Source of the DNA: Tolypothrix tenuis PCC 7101 | GTDB taxonomy: Bacteria; Cyanobacteriota; Cyanobacteriia; Cyanobacteriales; Nostocaceae | Direction of reading: 5' to 3' | DNA length: 64,000 nucleotides | Assembly: GCF_002368295.1 (NCBI RefSeq) | Contig: NZ_AP018248.1 | Coordinates: forward strand, 7,961,326-8,025,325 | Shown: positions 1-7,672 of the stretch, piece after piece | Position numbering within the stretch: position 1 is the stretch's first letter | Layout: every line of letters starts with the position of its first letter | The notes under the pieces: generated by a model | Told to the model about the DNA's origin: nothing | The model's database searches: none | Seen by the model: only the letters and a program-made list of their open reading frames with translations | Translations under genes and position numbers: made by a program

Positions 1-958
1 TCGGAAAAAATCTCGGGCCGACAACTCTTAAATCGATGCGGCTAATCGAAATATAAGGATTATTTGATGGATCGTTCAGCCACAAAGGAACTCCACGCGC
101 TGCATCTTGAAGAAACTCTGTTACAGAATTACCTGTCAATACTAAACCGATAATTCCCAGGAGACTGGCTGTAATCAGACTGGTTAAAACCAAAGAAAAC
201 CGTCTTTTCAACAACAAATAAGGAATAAATAATATAGCTAAAGTTGGTTTAAAAAGGGCAATACCTAAACAAAATCCACCTGCAATATTGCTATCTTTCT
301 TAGCAAAAATCAACATCCATAATAAAAGTACTGCAATAAAAGTAGCAACGTTACCAGTTTGCAAATCAAAAATTAAGCCAAAGAGCAAGGCAACTGCAAT
401 GGTACAAATGTTTCGCAAAGCAGGCGATCGCGACTCTAAAAGTATATTTGCTCCCCATAGCAGCAATCCGATGGCTATTAAATGCATTACCGTCCAGATA
501 GTAAATGCAGTATTAATCGGAAAATAACCAAGAAACCAAATTAGGGGAATAATATTAGGTGGATAAACAAAAGGAGGAATAGAACCACAGACTTTTGTGA
601 AAGTACAAAAACCCTGTTGAAAAATATCTAGATTAAAGGGACTTAAATGCTGATGAGCTAACTTACTTGCTGTGTAAAACCATTTGAAATCCCAGAAAGG
701 TGGATCTGATTGATTGAGTAAATAAACTAACCAACCTGTATAAATAACTAATCTGCTAACTAACAATACAATCACTGCTTGTAAAGCAAAATTAACTATC
801 GGTTGCCGACAAAATTTGATTAATTTACGGAGAAAACCGTTTTGTAAAAAAATTGAATCTTGCCAGAGGATTTTTTCATCATCTAAACGCCAATTATGTT
901 TGAGTACTAAAGCTACTAACATCACAATAATTAGATTCCAAAATCCCAAGCTAATCAT
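1..958 (-). CDS. GT87 (DUF2029) family membrane glycosyltransferase, partial
   Basis: The frame is open from an ATG at 958 to the window edge, so the C-terminus is missing. The visible ~319 residues are strongly hydrophobic, with several membrane segments. They carry the features of polyprenol-phosphate-mannose-dependent GT87 (DUF2029) enzymes: a first-loop WDFKWFYTASKLA motif with an acidic residue, then a PPFVYPP motif before the next membrane span. Family members transfer mannose or similar sugars from a lipid carrier on the outer face of the membrane; the actual acceptor cannot be told here. An in-frame stop lies about 10 codons upstream and there is no strong ribosome-binding site, so this ATG is the best start. 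It is followed on the same strand only by sequence outside the window. Confidence 0.75.
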   Translation of the reverse strand, partial: MISLGFWNLIIVMLVALVLKHNWRLDDEKILWQDSIFLQNGFLRKLIKFCRQPIVNFALQAVIVLLVSRLVIYTGWLVYLLNQSDPPFWDFKWFYTASKLAHQHLSPFNLDIFQQGFCTFTKVCGSIPPFVYPPNIIPLIWFLGYFPINTAFTIWTVMHLIAIGLLLWGANILLESRSPALRNICTIAVALLFGLIFDLQTGNVATFIAVLLLWMLIFAKKDSNIAGGFCLGIALFKPTLAILFIPYLLLKRRFSLVLTSLITASLLGIIGLVLTGNSVTEFLQDAARGVPLWLNDPSNNPYISISRIDLRVVGPRFFP

Positions 959-1105
959 AAAATATTGAATTGGACAATTATTTTTTTACATATTTACACT
1001 GTAATCTTTAGTCATATATCATACATCAGTAAAGTTGCTAGCAATTTATAAAAATTTGCCGTTCGTGATTAAACAAATGTCAGACTCTTTTGTCAGGGAA
1101 ACTTC

Positions 1106-2299
1106 TTAGCCCTTATTTTTTAACCCTCTACTAAAGCGTTCCATAAAGCGACGATCAAGCCAATCTTTCCAAAACCACAATAGTTGATGAGGTGGTAAGG
1201 TAAATGCACCTCTAGTTGCGATCGCTTTTCCATCTCCTGTACCAAGTAAACTCAAATATTGCTTCTGGGGTATATAGCGTTGCAGAGGCTTACCTTGTAA
1301 AAACCGCCGCAAATTCTTAAACAAAGGCTTACCTTGACGTACAGCAAATACCCCAGCTTTAGGACGGGTATGATTCACCATTGTGGCAATGTCACCTGTG
1401 GCAAATACATGAGGGTGGGTAAGCGATCGCAATGTATCATCCACTAAAATAAAGCCTTGCTCATCAGTTCCCAAGCCAGTTGTTTTTAACCACTGTGGTG
1501 CAGATGCTTGGGTTACCCAGAATATTTTGTTGTACTCTACTGTTAACCCTGAGTCACATTTAATTTGCAAAATATCTGGATTTCTTTTCTCTGTTAAAGG
1601 TGTAACTTGAGTGACAGTTTCTCCTAAATGTAGTTTTATCCCCCGTTGGGTGAGAATTTGCTGAACTAACTGCCGCACTGAGTAATGATGCTTAGGCATA
1701 AGTTCGCGATCGCGCTGGAATAAATGAACTTCCAGCATCCCCAACTGTGACACAATCTGCTGTAAATGTGCTTGCATCGCCAGCGCCAACTCTACACCCC
1801 CAGCACCACCACCTGCGATCGCAATCTTGATCGGTTTTTGAGGATTTTCTTTGACATTTTTGAGGAATTCATCCCAATGTTCTAATAGTTTTGATACTGG
1901 TTTCGCTGGTATCACATATTCTGCACCATCTGATACAGATATTTTGGCTGGTGTGCTGCCAATATCAACAGATAAAATATCAAATTCTATCGGTGGGTGG
2001 TTGGCACAAATTACTCGATTATTTTGCAAATCTAATCCTACAACTTGGTCAATATATAATTGTGCTTGAGCAAATTTAGCTAATTGTTGTAAGTCAATAT
2101 GGCATTGCTCGTGGTTGTAGAAACCAGCAATATGTCCTGGTAACATTCCTGAATATGGTGTATCTGAGTTCATAGTAATCAAACTTAAATGCACACCAGG
2201 TAGAGGTTTCATACCAAACATCTTCAACACAATTGCATGGCTGTGTCCACCACCAATCAATACTAACTTTTTCAATATAGGCTTTTTATTTGGCTGCAT
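1106..2299 (-). CDS. FAD-dependent oxidoreductase of the SelD N-terminal-domain type
   Basis: This 397-aa flavoprotein has an N-terminal Rossmann motif (LVLIGGGHSHAIVL), a second nucleotide-binding motif near residue 160 (IAIAGGGAGGVELA) and a late ATGD motif that contacts FAD. The GGGHSH start and YSGMLPGHIAGFY segment are typical of the pyridine nucleotide-disulfide oxidoreductase that, in many cyanobacteria, is fused to the front of selenide, water dikinase (SelD). Here it ends at the linker region (WKDWLDRRFMERF) with a stop, and no SelD sequence follows. It may work as an NADH:quinone-type dehydrogenase or be a remnant of the fusion; the substrate is unknown. Fusion status is read from the sequence; the function is inferred. 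Confidence 0.8.
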   Translation of the reverse strand: MQPNKKPILKKLVLIGGGHSHAIVLKMFGMKPLPGVHLSLITMNSDTPYSGMLPGHIAGFYNHEQCHIDLQQLAKFAQAQLYIDQVVGLDLQNNRVICANHPPIEFDILSVDIGSTPAKISVSDGAEYVIPAKPVSKLLEHWDEFLKNVKENPQKPIKIAIAGGGAGGVELALAMQAHLQQIVSQLGMLEVHLFQRDRELMPKHHYSVRQLVQQILTQRGIKLHLGETVTQVTPLTEKRNPDILQIKCDSGLTVEYNKIFWVTQASAPQWLKTTGLGTDEQGFILVDDTLRSLTHPHVFATGDIATMVNHTRPKAGVFAVRQGKPLFKNLRRFLQGKPLQRYIPQKQYLSLLGTGDGKAIATRGAFTLPPHQLLWFWKDWLDRRFMERFSRGLKNKG

Positions 2300-2671
2300 T
2301 TGCTTAGTTTCGTATTTGTCTAATCTAAAATCTAAAATCCAAAATTGATTGACCGGAAATTAAGCTACCTAATTACCCTTCTCTGCTGGTCTCAATTAAA
2401 TTTATTCTGAAGAAATAATTTACTAGGTTTACTACGTATAGCAATCTGACTCAATTACTCAAAATACTTATCTAGAAAGAGAAAAGGGAATAAATAAGCA
2501 GGAATAATGGTATATCTAGATTTGAAAAAAATACATATGATTCCTAATATATATTACTGATTATTGCTAAATTAAAGCAATTAATAGCATTTTGAAAGAT
2601 TAGTGATATAATGTCATAGCAGTTATATTGTTTTTTATCTGAATATTTAATTATTCAAAATTATCTTGGGT
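2300..2671. other. AT-rich divergent intergenic region
   Basis: This separates two divergent genes and must hold both promoters. Near 2318-2346 there is a short run of repeated TCTAAAA/TCCAAAA units resembling the tandem heptamers elsewhere. No RNA gene or clear terminator was seen. Confidence 0.5.
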
Positions 2672-3439
2672 ATGTTAAAAGTATTTGTAACTGCTTACCA
2701 AAATGCCAAAAATTGGAATACTAAAAATATCAGTTTCTTAGAGAGAATCTTTCTAGCGATAAGTAATAATCAACAAAACATTTTAACAAATACTAATATT
2801 TCTAACAAAGAGAGTTTCAAATTAGCAATTGAACAACTTGAGCAAGAGAACTTAGAAATTAGTTTAGCTGTATTTGATAATTTAGCCAAAATTGCCCAAG
2901 CAGATCCCAAACTTCACTGGCAAATAATGAAAGCTCTAACTAATTTTGTGCGAAATAATGCTTCTAGTTTGCCTAACACAGAAATTAAAAGCAATACCGC
3001 CACAATACGTGCAGATATCCAAGCAGCTTTAACAGTTATTGCTAACAGAAATCCTCAACAAGATTTAGAAAATGAGCAACTAGATTTGAGCCATACAAAT
3101 ATCAGTGGGGTTAAACTTGCTCAAGCAAATTTAGCACAAACAAACCTTTACCAAACCAATCTCTCTGGTGCTGATTTATGTAGTGCTAATCTGCAAGGAG
3201 CAATCCTCAGTGCAGCTAATTTATCTGGGGCTAACCTCTCCGGTGCTAATCTAAAAGAAGCAATTCTCAGCGCAGCTAATTTATCTGGTGCTAATCTTGC
3301 TGGAGCTAATTTACAACGGGCAAACTTCTATTTAGCCAAGCTTAATGGCGCAATTCTTAATGATGCCATAACCACTGGGGCAAACTTCCGAGATACAGAA
3401 TTTTCCCAGGTTATCAACAATCAAAGCATATCAAATTAA
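2672..3439 (+). CDS. Pentapeptide-repeat protein with helical N-terminal region
   Basis: Residues ~138-235 contain tandem A(N/D)LxX pentapeptides (ANLSGANLSGANL, ANLAGANLQRANF), which fold into a right-handed quadrilateral beta-helix. The first ~130 residues are charged and probably helical (VFDNLAKIAQADPKLHWQIMKAL), without a transmembrane segment, so the protein is likely cytosolic. Pentapeptide proteins are abundant in cyanobacteria and mostly of unknown function; a few mimic DNA or bind partner proteins. The ATG at 2672 is chosen over an in-frame TTG at 2666. The reading frame is AT-rich, like its surroundings. It stands alone, with no cotranscribed neighbour. Confidence 0.8.
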   Translation: MLKVFVTAYQNAKNWNTKNISFLERIFLAISNNQQNILTNTNISNKESFKLAIEQLEQENLEISLAVFDNLAKIAQADPKLHWQIMKALTNFVRNNASSLPNTEIKSNTATIRADIQAALTVIANRNPQQDLENEQLDLSHTNISGVKLAQANLAQTNLYQTNLSGADLCSANLQGAILSAANLSGANLSGANLKEAILSAANLSGANLAGANLQRANFYLAKLNGAILNDAITTGANFRDTEFSQVINNQSISN

Positions 3440-3556
3440 AACCACAGATAAAAACCGATAAAAATCGATGAATATCTGTGGTTTGATGTTTTTAATGGTC
3501 AAGAGTCAAGAGTTATTTTCCCAATTACCCATGACCCATGACCCATTACCATTTCC

Positions 3557-4105
3557 CTAGACAGTCGTAATGTCCTTTTCTTTTTCTGCCAATAATTCGT
3601 CGATTTTGGCAGTATATTTGTTAGTTATTTTTTGCAGTTTATCTTGTTGGTCTCTAGCTTCATCTTCAGAAATTTCTGCGCTTTTTTCCTGTTTGCGAAT
3701 AGAATCTAAAGCATCGCGGCGGATGTTGCGAATACCAACACGACCTTCTTCTGCATACTTGGCAGCAATTTTGACTAATTCTTTACGGCGATCGCTTGTC
3801 AAGGGCGGTATATTCAGCCGAATTACAGAACCGTCGTTGCTGGGGGTTAAACCCACATCTGACAGGGAAATTGCCTTTTCCACAATATTCAAGCTACTGC
3901 GATCGTAAGGTTGAATGAGAATGGTTGAGGCATCAGGTGTACTGATATTTGCCAGTGATTTTAAGGAAGTAGGCGTACCGTAATACTCTACTAATACCTT
4001 ATCTAGTAGGCTGGCATTGGCACGGCCAGTACGAATTGTGTTAAAAGCCCGTTGAGTTGCCTCAACAGTCTTTTGCATATTACTCTCAGCTTCAGCTAAT
4101 TTCAC
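3557..4105 (-). CDS. frr: Ribosome recycling factor
   Basis: This is a complete 182-residue RRF, the normal length. It releases mRNA and deacylated tRNA from the post-termination ribosome together with EF-G. Family hallmarks are the N-terminal three-helix part (TIRTGRANASLLD), the beta domain (ISTPDASTILIQPYDRSSL; NDGSVIRLNIPPLT) and the RRKELVK and GRVGIRNIRRDA stretches near residues 118-145. The start is GTG at 4105, because a GGGAGG Shine-Dalgarno sequence lies 5 nt upstream; the longer frame from 4120 would place that site inside the gene. It overlaps the end of pyrH by 14 nt, so the two are translationally coupled, as in many bacteria. Confidence 0.96.
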   Translation of the reverse strand: MKLAEAESNMQKTVEATQRAFNTIRTGRANASLLDKVLVEYYGTPTSLKSLANISTPDASTILIQPYDRSSLNIVEKAISLSDVGLTPSNDGSVIRLNIPPLTSDRRKELVKIAAKYAEEGRVGIRNIRRDALDSIRKQEKSAEISEDEARDQQDKLQKITNKYTAKIDELLAEKEKDITTV

Positions 4106-4820
4106 AAGAACCTCCCACAAGGGTGCCGATCGATTCTCCCATGACTGCGCGGTGGATATTACCTCGCACCGTTAAGTCAAATACAAGAATCGGGATATTA
4201 TTTTCTTTACACAAGGCAATCGCGGTAGTATCCATTACCCGCAAATCTTGAGCCAAAACATGGGCGTAGGTGAGGCTGGTGTAACGTTTGGCATCAGGAT
4301 AGACATGGGGGTCAGCATCATATACTCCGTCTACCTTGGTGGCTTTAAAAATCACTTCTGCGTCGATTTCTGCGGCTCTTAACGCGGCAGTAGTATCAGT
4401 CGTAAAGAAGGGATTTCCAGAACCAGCGCCAAAAATAACCACCCGCCCTTTTTCAAGATGACGGATGGCACGACGACGAATATAAGGTTCAGCTAATTCT
4501 TGCATAGCGATCGCTGTTTGCACGCGAGTCTGTATCCCCATGCGTTCTAACGAATCTTGCAGCGTCATGGCATTCATTACCGTGGCAATCATTCCGATGT
4601 AGTCAGCGGTTGCCCGATCCATCCCCGACGAAGCCGCTTTCACGCCTCGAAAAATATTGCCGCCGCCAACGACGATCGCGATCTGAACGCCAGTGGCTAC
4701 CACCTCTCCTACTTCTTGCGCTATTTCCTTGACCACTTCTGGATCAATGCCATAGCCCATATTGCCCATTAAAGCTTCACCGCTCAGTTTAAGTAAAACC
4801 CGTCGGTAATTCGTTCCCAT
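4092..4820 (-). CDS. pyrH: Uridylate kinase (UMP kinase)
   Basis: A 242-residue member of the amino-acid-kinase family that phosphorylates UMP to UDP in pyrimidine nucleotide synthesis. Visible motifs: N-terminal RVLLKLSGEAL with the catalytic lysine, IVVGGGNIFRG (phosphate binding), GMDRATADYIGMIATVMNA (UMP binding) and the GSGNPFFTTDTTAALRA and KVDGVYDADP segments. The start is set at ATG 4820 (MGTNYRRVLLK), which matches the usual start; an in-frame upstream ATG at 4859 would add 13 atypical residues. The pyrH-frr order with overlapping ends is widely conserved and suggests one transcript. Confidence 0.96.
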   Translation of the reverse strand: MGTNYRRVLLKLSGEALMGNMGYGIDPEVVKEIAQEVGEVVATGVQIAIVVGGGNIFRGVKAASSGMDRATADYIGMIATVMNAMTLQDSLERMGIQTRVQTAIAMQELAEPYIRRRAIRHLEKGRVVIFGAGSGNPFFTTDTTAALRAAEIDAEVIFKATKVDGVYDADPHVYPDAKRYTSLTYAHVLAQDLRVMDTTAIALCKENNIPILVFDLTVRGNIHRAVMGESIGTLVGGSCEIS

Positions 4821-4890
4821 GAAGTTACGCTTTGTCGAAAAAGTTGCAATTGCCTCCAACTTAAGATAACAGTACAGGGACTATCTGTGT

Positions 4891-5445
4891 CTAGTTACGC
4901 CACATTATTGAAGTACCTACTGCCTCAGTTTCTGGTGGATATATTTTATGGCCTTTCAGTAGCGATGCGATCGCTTTTTTTAAATAATCTTGTCCAACAC
5001 CTAGGGGGCTGTCAGGATGATCGTCAATCATGCCTTTGTAGCAAACAATACCTGTATTATCTATTAAAAAAGCCATTGGTGTTTTATTGGCACCAAAGCT
5101 GCGAGTAACATCTTGGGTAGGGTCCCACAGATAAGGAAAGTTTAATTGGTGACGCTGGGAAAAAACTTTCATATTGTCAAAACTTTCTGTTGGATGCCCA
5201 AAAGTTGCACTGCCGTTCATACCAATCAGTGTAAAACCGATGTTGGCAAATTCTGCCTGCATCTTTTTCAGTCTACCTAAATATAAGCTTACATAAGGGC
5301 AATGGTTAGACATTGAAACTACAGCAACTGCACGGAACTTGTTGAGGTAACGGCTCAGATGGTGTACCTGATTGTCAATCCCTGGCAACTCAAAGTCCGG
5401 TGCATAGCTTCCAACAGGAGTATCAATTGATTCAAGTATAGTCAT
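4891..5445 (-). CDS. Thioredoxin-fold (AhpC/TSA-like) protein with degenerate active site
   Basis: A 184-aa protein with the peroxiredoxin/TlpA-type fold: APDFELPGID near the N-terminus, strand-loop VAVVSMSNHCPYV at residues 40-52, and the TPMAFLID cis-proline loop. Relatives in this cyanobacterial family usually carry a CxxC (CRHCPF or CNHCPY) plus a C-terminal Cys. Here the first Cys is Ser46, only Cys49 remains, and the C-terminal motif reads AVGTSIMW with Thr instead of Cys. It may therefore be a one-Cys or non-redox paralogue. It lies downstream of pyrH's promoter region on the same strand but ends 70 nt before pyrH, so it could share transcripts with it. No signal peptide is present. 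Confidence 0.8.
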   Translation of the reverse strand: MTILESIDTPVGSYAPDFELPGIDNQVHHLSRYLNKFRAVAVVSMSNHCPYVSLYLGRLKKMQAEFANIGFTLIGMNGSATFGHPTESFDNMKVFSQRHQLNFPYLWDPTQDVTRSFGANKTPMAFLIDNTGIVCYKGMIDDHPDSPLGVGQDYLKKAIASLLKGHKIYPPETEAVGTSIMWRN

Positions 5446-6495
5446 TTTTTTCGGTACGGAGGTACTAGCAACAAAAAAAATTCGTCAAATTTCGCGTCAC
5501 TTTCCTAGTTGCAAACTACTCCTTGGCAGATGCTTAATATGCAATAATTTTATAGATGAATTTAGTTATCGTAAATTGGGAAACTACTGAATCTACTACT
5601 GGTAATCATTCCCATAAATTCTTGCTAATGACATGAGAATTTTCACGTAATTACTAAATAAAGCTAATCAGTGCAGATCAGTTTAAACCGCTAAAGGCTG
5701 AAACTCAAGTTAGAAACTGCTATTACAGGTTCTATTTTTATTGGCAAAAATCTTTGTCAGAGCAATATTCGTCAAATTAGCCCCATCATTTTAGTTATTG
5801 GGTGTAATTGATTGCTTTGAATCTACGAAAAATTCAAATAATCATCTTGCAGGTAAATCAAATCCTATCTCCTATTTTCTTAATGGCACTTCTAAATAAT
5901 ATAAATTTAGCTTCAATACTCGTAGCTGTAACGACTTTAAATGACAAGTTCTCATCATTTTACTCTGTACAACCATAAAAGCAATTCAATTATTTATCTG
6001 CCATCACTAAACCAAGCTTTGAGGAAAGTATAAGCTTATAATTATATTCATTTATCAAGAGATAAATATAAACTAATTTAAAATATGAAAATTTACTGAT
6101 GCCTTTAAATAATAATATACAACAAAATAGGTATTAAGAAACACTTATAATTTAAGTGTAAATACTAGATACGTTAAAAATTAGCCCTTACACTTAAAGT
6201 AATGCCTCTAATATCAAACTGGAGAATTTTGATAGACCAGACGATAGGAAATATTTATCTGGCTAACAATCTATAGTATGAAGAAATATGAAGTATCATC
6301 AATAACAACGGTACACCGTCACCAGCAAAATATGCTGTCTGTTAAGGGTTTCACAGTGTTTTTTCTGCTCCTGCATATAGAATCTAATTATTTTCAAAAC
6401 TTCAAGATTTTTATAAAAATTCAACAAAGATGGCAATGGCAAAACAATCTAGGTCAGGTTCCAGCATTTAGTAAGTTCTATTTCACAAACTGCTT
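5446..6495. other. Long AT-rich intergenic region
   Basis: No convincing gene was found in about 1 kb between divergent genes. A perfect 11-nt inverted repeat TTTAAGTGTAA/TTACACTTAAA occupies 6151-6161 and 6188-6198 and could be a hairpin or a protein-binding site. A 73-codon frame at 6278-6499 lacks any recognisable feature and was not called. Confidence 0.4.
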
Positions 6496-7401
6496 ATGAA
6501 GACTTCTATCAATGGATTTACCGCAAGTAAAACTTGGGTTTGGCAAGAATTTTCCATTTCCTATCAAACTCAAGGAAGTGCTGGGCCAGCAGTTGTGATG
6601 ATACATGGCTTTGGAGCCTCTTGGTGGCACTGGCGGCACAATATCCCCGTATTAGCTGCAAATTGCCGTGTTTATGCCATTGATTTAATTGGCTTTGGTG
6701 GTTCCGCTAAACCCAAGCCAGGCGAAAAAATTGCCTACACCTTAGAAAACTGGGGACAGCAAGTAGCAGATTTTTGTCGTGAGGTGGTAGGTGGGCCCGC
6801 TTTTTTGGTAGGAAATTCTATTGGCTGTATTGTGGCTATGCAAGCAGCCGTAAGCAACCCAGAAATAGCCTTAGGGGTAGCATTGCTCAACTGCTCATTG
6901 CGATTATTACACGATCGCAAACGGGTAAGTTTACCTTGGTCGCGTCGCGTGGGCGCACCCTTGCTTCAGCGAGTCTTATCTATTAAACCAATTGGCGAGT
7001 TCTTTTTTAATCAAGTTGCTAAACCAAAAACTGTACGGAAGATTTTGTTGCAAGCCTACGCTAATTCTGAAGCGGTAACAGACGAGTTAGTAGATATTTT
7101 AACTGCACCTGCCAGAGATCCGGGCGCAGTAGCAGTATTCTTAGCTTTTACCAGTTATTCTACAGGCCCCTTACCAGAAGACCTTTTACCTGTACTACCC
7201 TGTCCAGCAATTATGATTTGGGGAACAGCCGACCCTTGGGAACCAATAGCTTTAGGTAGAGAATTAGCCAACTACCCCCAAGTCCAAAAGTTTATTCCCC
7301 TCGAAGGCGTGGGACATTGTCCCCAAGACGAAGCACCAGAATTAGTCAATCCGATTTTATTAGATTGGATACGGGAGCGATCGCAGTATGAGGAGAATTA
7401 G
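6496..7401 (+). CDS. Alpha/beta-fold hydrolase
   Basis: This 301-aa soluble hydrolase has the full catalytic triad pattern: oxyanion region HGFGASWWHW (residues ~37-46), nucleophile elbow GNSIG (~107-111), acid in GTADPWEP (~250) and histidine in GVGHCPQDEAP (~275). It resembles the haloalkane dehalogenase/epoxide hydrolase-like branch and plant plastid hydrolases of the pheophytinase type, so a role in pigment or lipid ester cleavage is possible but not shown. No signal peptide. The gene is followed at once by a heptameric G-rich repeat and then metH on the same strand. Confidence 0.85.
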   Translation: MKTSINGFTASKTWVWQEFSISYQTQGSAGPAVVMIHGFGASWWHWRHNIPVLAANCRVYAIDLIGFGGSAKPKPGEKIAYTLENWGQQVADFCREVVGGPAFLVGNSIGCIVAMQAAVSNPEIALGVALLNCSLRLLHDRKRVSLPWSRRVGAPLLQRVLSIKPIGEFFFNQVAKPKTVRKILLQAYANSEAVTDELVDILTAPARDPGAVAVFLAFTSYSTGPLPEDLLPVLPCPAIMIWGTADPWEPIALGRELANYPQVQKFIPLEGVGHCPQDEAPELVNPILLDWIRERSQYEEN

Positions 7402-7477
7402 GGATTGGGGATTGGGGATTGGGGACTGGGGATTGGGGACTGGGGATTGGGGACTGGGGACTGGGGACTGGGGATGA
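7400..7477 (+). repeat. G-rich tandem heptamer repeat (STRR)
   Basis: About ten tandem units of GGGGATT or GGGGACT, giving eleven runs of three or four G separated by 3 nt. Short tandemly repeated repetitive (STRR) heptamers of this kind are known from heterocystous cyanobacteria. The first bases overlap the stop codon of the hydrolase gene. Confidence 0.9.
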
Positions 7478-7494
7478 GGGAGATGACAAATTCA

Positions 7495-7577
7495 ATTACC
7501 TATTACCTATTACCTATTACCCATTACCCATTACCCATTACCAATTATCATGCCCAATGCCCCATGCCCCATGCCCA
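7495..7577 (+). repeat. CCTATTA/CCCATTA and CCCCATG tandem heptamers
   Basis: Seven-base units TACCTAT, TACCCAT and then GCCCCAT follow each other, ending about 95 nt before metH. Together with the G-rich array they form a G-rich/C-rich pair on the same strand. Confidence 0.85.
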
Positions 7578-7672
7578 ACAAAGTCTGATTTTATTCCAGC
7601 CTGCCGAAAATTTGTAAATTTTAGAAAATAATTAAGTTAGGTCTAAATAATACAGGACTAATTAATTTCCGC

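Noticed and set aside
288..527. Small plus-strand open frame
   Set aside because: It is antisense to the well-supported GT87 membrane protein and has no recognisable features.
6278..6499. 73-codon frame before the alpha/beta hydrolase
   Set aside because: No ribosome-binding site, AT-driven composition (Phe/Ile/Asn/Lys-rich) and no family resemblance; it overlaps the hydrolase start by 4 nt. Could be a real leader peptide, but nothing supports it.
7400..7577. Repeat arrays considered as CRISPR
   Set aside because: Units are 7 nt, directly abutting, without unique spacers, and no cas gene is near.
7405..7631. Two 70-codon frames rich in GDWGLGI and HYPLPIT repeats
   Set aside because: They are translations of STRR heptamers; any frame is open in a 7-nt repeat without stops.
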